This document shows, one piece after another, positions 1 to 8,189 of a DNA stretch of 64,000 nt. Origin of the DNA: Paraburkholderia caribensis (GTDB taxonomy: Bacteria; Pseudomonadota; Gammaproteobacteria; Burkholderiales; Burkholderiaceae); the NCBI RefSeq assembly GCF_002902945.1, contig NZ_CP026101.1, forward strand, positions 1,426,001-1,490,000. The letters are read 5' to 3'. Both the position numbers and the translations under genes were made by a program. The notes under the pieces were generated by a model. That model had not been told where the DNA came from, searched no databases, and saw nothing but the letters and a program-made list of their open reading frames with translations. How positions within the stretch are numbered: position 1 is the stretch's first letter; each line of letters opens with the position of its first letter.

Positions 1-767
1 TGGTAGCCCAGCTCCCGCGCGACGTGCGACAGCGGCCGCCCCTGACTGAGCAAGGGGATCGCGCGAGCCAGCACGGCTTGCTGACGCCATTGCGAAAAGC
101 TCACCCCAAGTTCCTGACGAAAAAGCCGCGCGATGGTGCGCGTGCTCGCACCCGCCGTCGACGCCCATCGCTCCAGTGACTCCGTATTCGCGGGATCGGC
201 CAGCACCGCCTCGCACAACGCACGCAGACGTTTTTCCGTCGGCATGGGCACGGATAGCGGCAGAGGCTGCGACCGGGTGATTTCGTCGAGCGCCAGCGAG
301 CCGAGCAGGCGTTCGCGGTCGGGTGGCAAGCCGGGCGTGTCCAGCGAGGCAATGACCTCGCGCAGCAGCCCCGAGACTTCGACGACCCGGCACGCGTCCA
401 GTCCCGGCGGCACGACCGTCTCGTTGACATAAAGCGTGCGCAGAAAGGCCTCTTCGACGATGGTCACTTCGTGCAGCACGTACGGCGGCACCCAGATTGC
501 GCGCGACGGCGGCACCATCCACGTCGTGCCGGACGTGCCCACCCGCAGTACGCCGCGCGACGCATACGCGACTTGCGCCCACGCGTGGGTGTGCCGCGCG
601 ATGCGCACGCCAGCCGGCATGGGCCGCGAGCGCACGCGGATAGGATGCGTCGGGGTGGGCGCGAACTCCGGCGGAATGTCGGCGAAATCGACGCGTGTCG
701 ACATTTCGGCGGACGCATTTATGGCGGGCGGCGTCGCGCGGGTAGTGGATGGGGCGGCTTCAGTCAT
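1..767 (-). CDS. AraC-family transcriptional regulator (C-terminus cut by window edge)
   Basis: The frame is open from an ATG at 767 to the window edge, giving about 255 residues. An N-terminal cupin-like sensing domain (roughly residues 45-140, with an RHTHAWAQ histidine motif and VPPSRAIWVPP) is followed by a helix-turn-helix region containing TRTIARLFRQELG and SFSQWRQQAVLARAIPLLSQ, typical of AraC/XylS proteins. The end of the second HTH lies beyond the window. This cupin plus HTH layout resembles one-component AraC repressors or activators that control an adjacent exporter or enzyme. It is divergent from the rraA-like gene, with 154 bp between, so it may act there, but that is inference. 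The effector cannot be read from the sequence. Confidence 0.85.
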   Translation of the reverse strand, partial: MTEAAPSTTRATPPAINASAEMSTRVDFADIPPEFAPTPTHPIRVRSRPMPAGVRIARHTHAWAQVAYASRGVLRVGTSGTTWMVPPSRAIWVPPYVLHEVTIVEEAFLRTLYVNETVVPPGLDACRVVEVSGLLREVIASLDTPGLPPDRERLLGSLALDEITRSQPLPLSVPMPTEKRLRALCEAVLADPANTESLERWASTAGASTRTIARLFRQELGVSFSQWRQQAVLARAIPLLSQGRPLSHVARELGY

Positions 768-859
768 GGCGTAGCGGAGTGGGCGGCAGCGAATCTGCCG
801 TATGACGCTTGTCATTGTAGGGTCGTGCAGGTCATCCGAACATTGGCCGAATGGACGAT

Positions 860-888
860 GCGACATCGAAAAGATGGCACGGCATAAT
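860..888 (+). promoter_or_regulatory. Candidate sigma-70 promoter of the rraA-like gene
   Basis: GCGACA (860-865) and CATAAT (883-888) are separated by 17 bp. The predicted start near 895 would leave a leader of about 27 nt carrying a GGGAGAAG ribosome site. The -35 element overlaps a small inverted repeat, CGATG-CGA-CATCG (856-868), a possible operator for the divergent AraC regulator. Confidence 0.45.
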
Positions 889-921
889 GCTCCCGATTCC
901 TTTCGTCAACGGGAGAAGCTC

Positions 922-1416
922 ATGAACTTTGCCACAGCCGACTTGTGCGACGCGCACGAAGATCAGCTCGCCGCCGGCACGTTGCGCGTGCTCGATCCCG
1001 TCTTCAGCCGTTTCGGGCGCGCGTCATGTTTCGGCGGCGAGGCTGTCACGCTCAAGGTGTTCGAAGACAACACGCTGGTGCGCGCCACGCTCGAAGAAAA
1101 GGGCGCAGGCCGTGTGCTGGTGATCGACGGAGGCGGCAGTCTGCGTTGCGCGCTGGTCGGCGGCAATCTGGGCAAGCTTGCCGAGAAGAATGGCTGGGCA
1201 GGCATCGTCGTGTTCGGTTGCGTGCGCGACGTGCTCGAACTGAACGAATGCAACATCGGCATCGTCGCTCTCGCGACCCATCCGCAGCGCAGCGAGAAGC
1301 GCGGCGGCGGAGAGCGCGATGTGCCCGTGCGTTTGCCCGGCTCGGCCGTGCGGCCGGGCGAATGGGTGTATGCCGACGGCGACGGGGTGCTGGCGGCGAG
1401 CGCACCGCTCATGTAA
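922..1416 (+). CDS. rraA: RraA-family protein (RNase E activity regulator / HMG aldolase family)
   Basis: The 164-residue protein is close to the 161 residues of E. coli RraA. The GGNL motif sits at 80-83 and VRD at 101-103, giving G81-X20-R102-D103-X2-E106. As I recall the family literature, this Gly form is the RraA-type variant, while 4-hydroxy-4-methyl-2-oxoglutarate aldolases carry Asp at the first position. Members fold as trimers. They either bind RNase E and damp its activity, or act as metal-dependent aldolases or oxaloacetate decarboxylases, and sequence alone does not settle which applies here. The ATG at 922 is preferred because GGGAGAAG lies 4-11 bases upstream. The following AIG2-like gene begins 48 bp downstream and may be co-transcribed. 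Confidence 0.88.
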   Translation: MNFATADLCDAHEDQLAAGTLRVLDPVFSRFGRASCFGGEAVTLKVFEDNTLVRATLEEKGAGRVLVIDGGGSLRCALVGGNLGKLAEKNGWAGIVVFGCVRDVLELNECNIGIVALATHPQRSEKRGGGERDVPVRLPGSAVRPGEWVYADGDGVLAASAPLM

Positions 1417-1464
1417 GGCGTCGCGTCATGAATGGATGGTGTCTGAACGGAGAGTAGTGAACTG

Positions 1465-1872
1465 ATGCAAAACGTCTTTGTATATGGCACGTTGCGTGCC
1501 GGTGAGATCAATGACATTGGCGCGGCGGCGGCGCGTAACGACATCGCTTCGCCGACGCTGGTCGGCCCGGCGACCTTGCGCGGTCGTTTGTTCGATTTCG
1601 GCGCGTACCCGGGCCTGGTGCCCGATGACGCCGGCGTGCACGTGCGCGGCGACGTCTACGCGATCGACGACGAACTCGTCGCCGTGCTCGATGAGATCGA
1701 GCAGGTGTATCCGGGCATCGAGGGGCTGTTCATGCCGCGTGAAGTGACCGTCGACGTCCAAGGCACGCCCGTCACGTGCCGTTACTATCCCGTGCAGCGG
1801 GACGCTGTCAAAGGACTGCCGGAGATACGCAGCGGCGATTGGGTCGAGCATCGGCGTTCGAACGGGCGCTAA
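1465..1872 (+). CDS. Gamma-glutamylcyclotransferase / AIG2-like family protein (YtfP type)
   Basis: The protein has 135 residues. The family hallmark YGTL is at positions 7-10 and the LDxxE motif with the presumed catalytic Glu79 is in LDEIEQ (75-80). The fold is the small beta-barrel of gamma-glutamylcyclotransferase-like proteins, which release 5-oxoproline from gamma-glutamyl amides. Many bacterial YtfP proteins have no confirmed substrate, so activity here is inferred. It follows the rraA-like gene on the same strand. A purine-rich GGAGAGTAGTG precedes the ATG. Confidence 0.85.
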   Translation: MQNVFVYGTLRAGEINDIGAAAARNDIASPTLVGPATLRGRLFDFGAYPGLVPDDAGVHVRGDVYAIDDELVAVLDEIEQVYPGIEGLFMPREVTVDVQGTPVTCRYYPVQRDAVKGLPEIRSGDWVEHRRSNGR

Positions 1873-1904
1873 GGGCCGCGCCGCAATCGGCAGGACGCAG
1901 TCGA

Positions 1905-1942
1905 TAAAAGAATGGCCCAGCAGGCATGACGCCCGCCAGGCC
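1905..1942 (-). terminator. Intrinsic terminator of aceB
   Basis: Read on the minus strand, a 12-bp stem with several G-U pairs (arms 1931-1942 and 1914-1925, five-base loop) is followed by ATTCTTTTA. It lies 36 bp beyond the aceB stop codon. Confidence 0.6.
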
Positions 1943-1977
1943 ATCCCGGTCGGTCAACCATCGAGCAGTGGTGCTGC

Positions 1978-3570
1978 TCAGAGTTCTTCGTAAAGCGGCA
2001 GCGTCAGGAACTCGGTGAAATTCTCCGACGTCGACATGTCGCTGAAGATCTGCGCGGCGCGATCGTACGGCTTCGTATCGCCAGTAATCGCGGCCTTGAC
2101 CTTGTCGAGTTCCTGCGCCGTCAGTTCGCGCACGAGTCCGGCCGTCACCTTGCGGCCATCGTCGAGCTTACCCTTCGGCGAGCGGATCCACTGCCAGACC
2201 TGCGAGCGCGAGATTTCCGCCGTCGCCGCGTCTTCCATCAGGTTGTGAATGGGGACGCAGCCATTGCCCGCGAGCCACGAGCCGAGGTAGTGGATGCCGA
2301 CGTTGATGTTGTTGCGCAGTCCTGCCTCGGTGATGGGCGCTTCCGGACGGAAATCGAGCAGATCCTTGCCCGTCACCTGGACGTCGACGCGTTGCTTGCC
2401 GATCTGGTTCGGCTTGTCGCCGAGCACCTTCACGAATTCTTCCATCGCGATGGGCACGAGTCCCGGGTGCGCAACCCAGCCGCCGTCGTAGCCGTCCGTC
2501 GCGTCGCGTGCCTTGTCCGAGCGTACGCCTGCCATCGCCTTGTCGTTCGCGGCCGCATCGCTTTTGATCGGAATCAGCGCGCTCATGCCGCCGATGGCAG
2601 GCGCTTTGCGGCGGTGGCACGTCTTCAGAAGTTGCAACGCGTACGCGCGCATAAAAGGCACGGTCATCGTGATCTGCGAACGGTCAGCCAGGCAGAAGTC
2701 CTTGTCGTTCTTGAACTTCTTGATTGCAGAGAAGATGTAGTCCCAACGCCCAGCGTTCAGACCCGAGCTGTGTTCACGGAGTTCGTACAGGATCTCATCC
2801 ATTTCGAACGCAGCGAGGATCGTTTCGATCAGCACAGTCGCTCGGATCGTGCCGCGCGGCACCCCCACGGCTTCCTGAGCGGCGACGAAGATATCGTTCC
2901 ACAGGCGCGCTTCGAGATGACTCTCCAGCTTCGGCAGATAGAAGTAGGGGCCGGTGCCGCGCGACAGTTGCTCCTTCGCGTTGTGATGCAGGAACAACGC
3001 GAAGTCGAAGATGCCGCCCGACACGCGCTGACCATCGACGCTCACATGCTTCTCGTCGAGGTGCCAGCCGCGCGGCCGAACGATCAGCGTCGCGATTTTG
3101 TCGTTCAGCTGGTACGACTTGCCGTTCTGTTCCAGCGCGATCGTGCGGCGCACGGCTTCCTTCAGGTTGATATGGCCGGTGATCTGGTTGTCCCAGCTCG
3201 GCGCATTCGAATCCTCGAAGTCGGTCATGTAGGAGTCCGCGCCCGAGTTCAGCGCGTTGATGATCATCTTGCGGTCGACGGGACCCGTGATCTCGACGCG
3301 GCGGCATTGCAGGTCCTGCGGCAGCGGGGCGATCGTCCAGTCGGCTTCGCGGATGTTCTTCGTTTCCGCGAGGAAATCGGGGCGCTCGCCCGCGTCGAGA
3401 CGCTGGGCCCGCTCGGCGCGCGCCTTCAACAGTTGCTGGCGACGCGGCTCGAACGTCCGGTGCAGGCTGGCAACGAGCTCGAGCGCTTGCGGCGTCAGAA
3501 TCGCTTCGAAGCCGGGCTTGATCTCACCGGTAATTTTCATGCCCTGCGGGAGCGACAACGTGTTCGCCAT
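1978..3570 (-). CDS. aceB: Malate synthase A
   Basis: This 530-residue enzyme condenses glyoxylate with acetyl-CoA to malate, the second step of the glyoxylate shunt, in the cytoplasm. The family signature GADSYMTDFEDSNAPSW, the KLESHLEARLWN segment and GRWDYIFSAIKK are all present, and the length matches the A (AceB) isoform rather than the larger GlcB. The ATG at 3570 is chosen because AGGAGAAATC precedes it; an upstream in-frame Met at 3597 lacks such a site. A HAD hydrolase gene lies 73 bp upstream on the same strand, and isocitrate lyase is 2.9 kb away past a LysR regulator. A hairpin terminator follows. Confidence 0.97.
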   Translation of the reverse strand: MANTLSLPQGMKITGEIKPGFEAILTPQALELVASLHRTFEPRRQQLLKARAERAQRLDAGERPDFLAETKNIREADWTIAPLPQDLQCRRVEITGPVDRKMIINALNSGADSYMTDFEDSNAPSWDNQITGHINLKEAVRRTIALEQNGKSYQLNDKIATLIVRPRGWHLDEKHVSVDGQRVSGGIFDFALFLHHNAKEQLSRGTGPYFYLPKLESHLEARLWNDIFVAAQEAVGVPRGTIRATVLIETILAAFEMDEILYELREHSSGLNAGRWDYIFSAIKKFKNDKDFCLADRSQITMTVPFMRAYALQLLKTCHRRKAPAIGGMSALIPIKSDAAANDKAMAGVRSDKARDATDGYDGGWVAHPGLVPIAMEEFVKVLGDKPNQIGKQRVDVQVTGKDLLDFRPEAPITEAGLRNNINVGIHYLGSWLAGNGCVPIHNLMEDAATAEISRSQVWQWIRSPKGKLDDGRKVTAGLVRELTAQELDKVKAAITGDTKPYDRAAQIFSDMSTSENFTEFLTLPLYEEL

Positions 3571-3643
3571 GATTTCTCCTTGGTCGGTCAGTTTCAAAAA
3601 TGCGTGGTGATGCCACTGCGTTGCTTCACGGGGTTGGCTGCCG

Positions 3644-4447
3644 TCACGTGCCAGGGCTGTGGCGCGCGGGGCGGCTTGCCCCCCGTTTCGCTGGTTTTGC
3701 GGGCGGCGTCTGGTGCTCGATAAACGTCATCAGATCGCTCATGCTCGTGCCTGTGCCGTGCGGCGTGACGCCGAGTTCTTCGGCGGGCGCGCCCTGGCGG
3801 TTCAACCAGAACACGGTGTAGCCGAACCAGTTCGCACCGCTCGCGTCCCAGCCGTTCGACGACACGAATACGATCTCGCGCGCGGCCACGCCGAACGCCT
3901 GCGTGCCGAGCGCATAGGTCGCGGGCGCAGGCTTGAATGCGCGCACGGCGTCGACCGACAGCACGTGATCGAACAGTCCCGACATGCCTGCGCTCTTCAC
4001 CGCGATGTCGAGCATTTGCGGGTTGCCGTTCGACAGGATCGCGAGACCGATCGGCGCGTGGCGTCCCGCCGTGCGCGCGTCGCGCAATTGGCGCAACGCG
4101 GGCAGCACGTCGGGAAATGCCGACAGGCACGCGTATTCGTCCATCAGGCGTTTTTCACCCGCCGCGTTCAGCGCGAGGCCGAGCTTGCGCGCGGAGAAAC
4201 GGAGCGCGTCGAGCGTGATGTTCCAGAACGGCTGGTAGCGTGCGCCGGCGGGATCGGAGGCCGTGCGCAGCTGCGTGTATTCGATCTGTTTTTGCCGCCA
4301 CAACTGCGAAAGCGCATCGCCGTGGCCCGGAAACATCTGCTCCGCGGCAGCGACGACGGAATGCACGTCGAACAGCGTGCCGTATGCGTCGAAAATCACT
4401 GCCTTGGGTAAGAGTGTCGTTGTGGCCGACATTGCCTTGCGCTCCAT
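3644..4447 (-). CDS. HAD hydrolase, (S)-2-haloacid dehalogenase type II family
   Basis: The 267-residue protein has the HAD nucleophile in FDAYGTLFD (Asp20), motif II in LAILSNGNP, the conserved Lys in FKPAPATYALG and the VSSNGWDASGANWFG stretch typical of L-2-haloacid dehalogenases. Such enzymes hydrolyse the carbon-halogen bond of short 2-haloacids to D-hydroxyacids. Many chromosomal homologues have uncertain physiological substrates. The second Met at 4432 is an alternative start. Placement between malate synthase and a divergent LysR gene suggests a role in two-carbon acid metabolism (for example 2-haloacetate giving glycolate and then glyoxylate), but that link is inference. Confidence 0.85.
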   Translation of the reverse strand: MERKAMSATTTLLPKAVIFDAYGTLFDVHSVVAAAEQMFPGHGDALSQLWRQKQIEYTQLRTASDPAGARYQPFWNITLDALRFSARKLGLALNAAGEKRLMDEYACLSAFPDVLPALRQLRDARTAGRHAPIGLAILSNGNPQMLDIAVKSAGMSGLFDHVLSVDAVRAFKPAPATYALGTQAFGVAAREIVFVSSNGWDASGANWFGYTVFWLNRQGAPAEELGVTPHGTGTSMSDLMTFIEHQTPPAKPAKRGASRPARHSPGT

Positions 4448-4498
4448 CAGAGGTCAGGATCGATTCTATTCGTGACGGCTTGTGCTAAAAAAGACTCT

Positions 4499-4516
4499 AA
4501 AGATCACTTGATCTTT
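4499..4516. promoter_or_regulatory. Palindromic operator candidate between HAD gene and LysR gene
   Basis: AAAGATCA, two bases (CT), then TGATCTTT form a perfect 8-bp inverted repeat 51 bp upstream of the HAD start and 67 bp upstream of the preferred LysR start. LysR regulators usually bind dyad sequences in the divergent control region beside their own gene, so this is the natural binding site for the 4584 regulator. The surrounding segment is AT-rich compared with the flanking genes. Confidence 0.55.
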
Positions 4517-4583
4517 TACTTTCATCAACCTAATCTGACGCCACTTCTTATTCGTGCGCGATCGACGCGCGCCATCATCCGCC

Positions 4584-5486
4584 GTGGACCGATTCAAACA
4601 GATCGAGACCTTCGTGACCGTCGCGGCGCGTGGCAGCCTGTCGGCGGCGGCCCAGTCCGAAGGCGTCGCACCTGCCATCATTGGGCGTCGCATCGACGCG
4701 CTCGAGGAGCGGCTGGGCGTCAAGTTGCTGGTGCGCACCACGCGCCGTATCACGCTGACCTACGAAGGCTCGGCGTTTCTCGAAGACTGTCAGCGCATCA
4801 TTCACGACATGCAGAATGCCGAGGCGAGCGTGTCGGCGGGCGGCGTGAAGGCGAGCGGCCATCTGCGCGTGTCGGCACCGGCAGGATTTGGGCGGCGGCA
4901 TGTCGCGCCGCTCGTGCCCGCGTTCACCGTCGCGCATCCCGACGTGTCGATTTCTCTCGATCTGTCCGATCGCATGGTCGATCTCGTTAACGAAGGATTC
5001 GACTGCGCGATACGGCTCGGCGAATTGCCTGACTCGTCGCTTGTCTCGTTGAGACTCGGTGAGAACAAGCGCGTATGCGTGGCATCGCCGACTTACCTTG
5101 CGCACCGCGCGGCGCCGCAGACGCTCGCCGATCTCGCGCATCACAACTGTCTCGCGCTCGGCGCAAGCGCGAACCAGCAGCGCGGCTGGGTGTTCCAGCA
5201 GGGGGACAAGGTCGTCACGATCAAGGTGTCGGGCACGATGGAATGCTCGGACGGCGCGGTGCTTCACGAATGGTGTCTGGAAGGCTATGGGCTCGCGTGG
5301 CGCTCGTGGTGGGAAGTCGGCATGGACATCGCGGCGGGGCGCCTCGTCAGCGTGCTCGACGAATTCGCCGCGCCGCCCATCGGCATTCACGCGGTGTTCC
5401 CGCAACGGCGGCATCTGCCGCTGCGCGTGCGTCTTTTTCTCGATTTCCTCAAGCATACGTACGGCAATCCCGCGTATTGGGGCTGA
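4584..5486 (+). CDS. LysR-family transcriptional regulator
   Basis: The protein has about 300 residues. The N-terminal winged HTH (residues 1-60, FKQIETFVTVAARGSLSAAA and GRRIDALEERLGVKLLVRTT) is followed by a type-2 periplasmic-binding-like effector domain from about residue 90 (GHLRVSAPAGFGRRH onward). The GTG at 4584 places the HTH at the usual position; a GTG at 4554 would add ten residues. Neither has a clear ribosome site. It is divergent from the HAD-aceB pair, so those genes are the likely targets through the palindrome at 4499-4516. The inducer is not identifiable from sequence. Confidence 0.9.
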   Translation: MDRFKQIETFVTVAARGSLSAAAQSEGVAPAIIGRRIDALEERLGVKLLVRTTRRITLTYEGSAFLEDCQRIIHDMQNAEASVSAGGVKASGHLRVSAPAGFGRRHVAPLVPAFTVAHPDVSISLDLSDRMVDLVNEGFDCAIRLGELPDSSLVSLRLGENKRVCVASPTYLAHRAAPQTLADLAHHNCLALGASANQQRGWVFQQGDKVVTIKVSGTMECSDGAVLHEWCLEGYGLAWRSWWEVGMDIAAGRLVSVLDEFAAPPIGIHAVFPQRRHLPLRVRLFLDFLKHTYGNPAYWG

Positions 5487-5738
5487 GCGCGGCGCGCGCC
5501 GTGCTGCGAAGCCCAGATGGCGCGCGGGTTTCCGATATGCGGACATGCCCGCACGCGCCGCTTGCGCGACTTTTCGGCGCACTACAATCGTTTTGACGGC
5601 CCGCCGCGCGGCATCGCGACCGCTGCGGCGCAGGCGGTTGCACGCGCATACCGGTATTCGCGTTCCTGCTTGCCAGGCCGCGAGACGCGAATCGCATGCG
5701 CGCGCATTCCACACCTGCAGTCGACGACGGAGGGCACC

Positions 5739-6173
5739 ATGTTCAAGCACATCCTCGTTCCGACGGATGGTTCGGACCTGTCGAAGAAGGCGATCGACGG
5801 GGCGATCGATCTCGCCCAGGCCGTCGGCGCGCGCGTGACTGCGTACGCGTGCCTGCCGCAATATCCGTACTCGCCGTTTTCCGAAGTCGTGATCGAGCCG
5901 CCCGTGGACTTCCAGGACCGCAGCGAGCGCGAAGCGCGCCAGCATCTGCAGGAAGTCGAGGAGGCCGCGCGCGGTGCGGGTGTCGAATGCACGAGCCAGA
6001 CGAGCGTGCATCCGTCGCCGTATCTGGGCATCATCGAAGCGGCCGAGTCGGGCGGCTGTGACGTGATCTTCATGGCGTCGCATGGGCGGCGGGGGCTCGG
6101 GAGTCTGCTGATCGGCAGCGAGACGCAGCGCGTGCTCACACATACGAAAATTCCCGTGATTGTGTATCGGTGA
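5739..6173 (+). CDS. Universal stress protein (UspA family)
   Basis: The 144-residue single Usp domain starts MFKHILVPTDGSDLSKKA and ends with the ATP-binding loop motif GRRGLGSLLIGSETQRVL and the KIPVIVYR strand, so it belongs to the nucleotide-binding UspFG/MJ0577-like type. Such proteins accumulate in stationary phase, starvation or low oxygen. The ATG at 5739 is preceded by GGAGGGCACC. The 252 bp upstream contain a possible -10 TACAAT (5583-5588) with a poorly spaced -35; no Anr/FNR site is obvious. The physiological role is unassigned. Confidence 0.92.
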   Translation: MFKHILVPTDGSDLSKKAIDGAIDLAQAVGARVTAYACLPQYPYSPFSEVVIEPPVDFQDRSEREARQHLQEVEEAARGAGVECTSQTSVHPSPYLGIIEAAESGGCDVIFMASHGRRGLGSLLIGSETQRVLTHTKIPVIVYR

Positions 6174-6339
6174 TCGGCGCTCTCGGCCGTCGTCTTTGTG
6201 GATGCCGGGTCTTCGCCCGGTGTGTCTGAAAAACGCGCGCCAGCGGATCGCCGGCGCGCGAATTCATGACGTCGGCAGCCTTGATCGGGCTGACCGACGA
6301 ATGCGTCCTTTCGGTTCTCTCAGATTCGTCTCATTCATA

Positions 6340-6415
6340 TCGGGCGTCATGGACAGACCACCCGAACTTCCTCCCTGGAAGTATTGGAAACCGGCCCTCT
6401 TCGGGGCCGTTTTTT
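6340..6415 (+). ncRNA. Candidate Hfq-type small RNA (or usp 3' UTR end)
   Basis: The 3' end is a 7-bp GC-rich stem (6392-6398 with 6403-6409, loop CTTC) followed by six T residues. The unpaired segment at 6367-6376 reads CTTCCTCCCT, an anti-Shine-Dalgarno-like seed. A weak promoter may lie at 6310-6338. The 5' end is a guess; the RNA could instead be processed from usp mRNA. No family match is claimed. Confidence 0.3.
6392..6415 (+). terminator. Intrinsic terminator downstream of usp
   Basis: A GGCCC/GGGCC-type stem with a CTTC loop is followed by TTTTTT at 6410-6415. The U-tract is only on the plus-strand transcript, so it does not serve aceA. Confidence 0.7.
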
Positions 6416-6487
6416 ACGATGCTGCGAGTGAGAAGCGCGTATCTTCTTGCCGCTGACACCCGTCGACGTCGGAGGACGGCAGACGTT

Positions 6488-7795
<1,308 letters not shown>

Positions 7796-8189
7796 GGTGT
7801 GCTCCTTTTGCCTTGTAAGAGGGTTCGCTGGACTCGTGACCTCCGCGAGGCGAGACCGCCGGTGGCGTTCCGTTTCGTGAAGTCTTATATAAGAGTCTAG
7901 GCAAAAGGCATTGGGTGGGCCAGACACCATCGAAGCTTTTTCGGTGTTTTTTATTTGATGTTTTTCAACGGGTTACGTTAGTTATTTCACAATAAGAAAT
8001 GAAATTTTCCATGTTGCAACAGCGCTTGTTGTGCCGTGCAACACGATTTTTTACGACGCAAAAAAATTTTTCGCATCGTGAAATAACGGCCGGGACGAAA
8101 AAAAACCGACGCCGGAACGTCGGTTTTTCGGGATGCAGCAGATTTTCGCCAGTGCGTACCGGGCGCCGTGAGGGCGCCCGTGCGGACAA
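7796..8189. promoter_or_regulatory. aceA upstream control region with multiple inverted repeats
   Basis: This 394-bp gap lies upstream of aceA and downstream of rhlE, both on the minus strand. It is markedly AT-rich for this genome. It contains the palindrome TCTTATATAAGA (7883-7894), a perfect 10-bp inverted-repeat pair GTTATTTCAC (7981-7990) and GTGAAATAAC (8078-8087), and the 8-bp palindrome GTTGCAAC (8013-8020) within a second TTGCA/TGCAA dyad. The rhlE terminator occupies 8098-8128. RamB/ScfR-type regulators of glyoxylate genes in other bacteria use TTTGCAA-like sites, so GTTGCAAC is a reasonable but unproven operator. Confidence 0.5.
8098..8128 (-). terminator. Intrinsic terminator of rhlE
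   Basis: On the minus strand, ACCGACG (8124-8118) pairs with CGTCGGT (8111-8105) around a six-base loop and is followed by a run of eight T residues (plus-strand A-run 8098-8105). Confidence 0.8.

Larger units (their letters stand above)
6174..6487. other. Intergenic region between usp and aceA with a candidate small RNA
   Basis: This 314-bp gap separates the convergent usp and aceA genes. It contains a plus-strand intrinsic terminator (6392-6415) preceded by CTTCCTCCCT, a sequence complementary to ribosome binding sites. No open reading frame with a ribosome site is visible before the terminator. The terminator may end usp mRNA, or a short Hfq-type RNA. I see nothing further. Confidence 0.4.

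Noticed and set aside
7910..7930. Sigma-54-like GG-N10-GC element upstream of aceA (minus strand)
   Set aside because: Only the GG and GC dinucleotides and a few flanking bases match; such matches are frequent in GC-rich DNA and no activator site pattern supports it.
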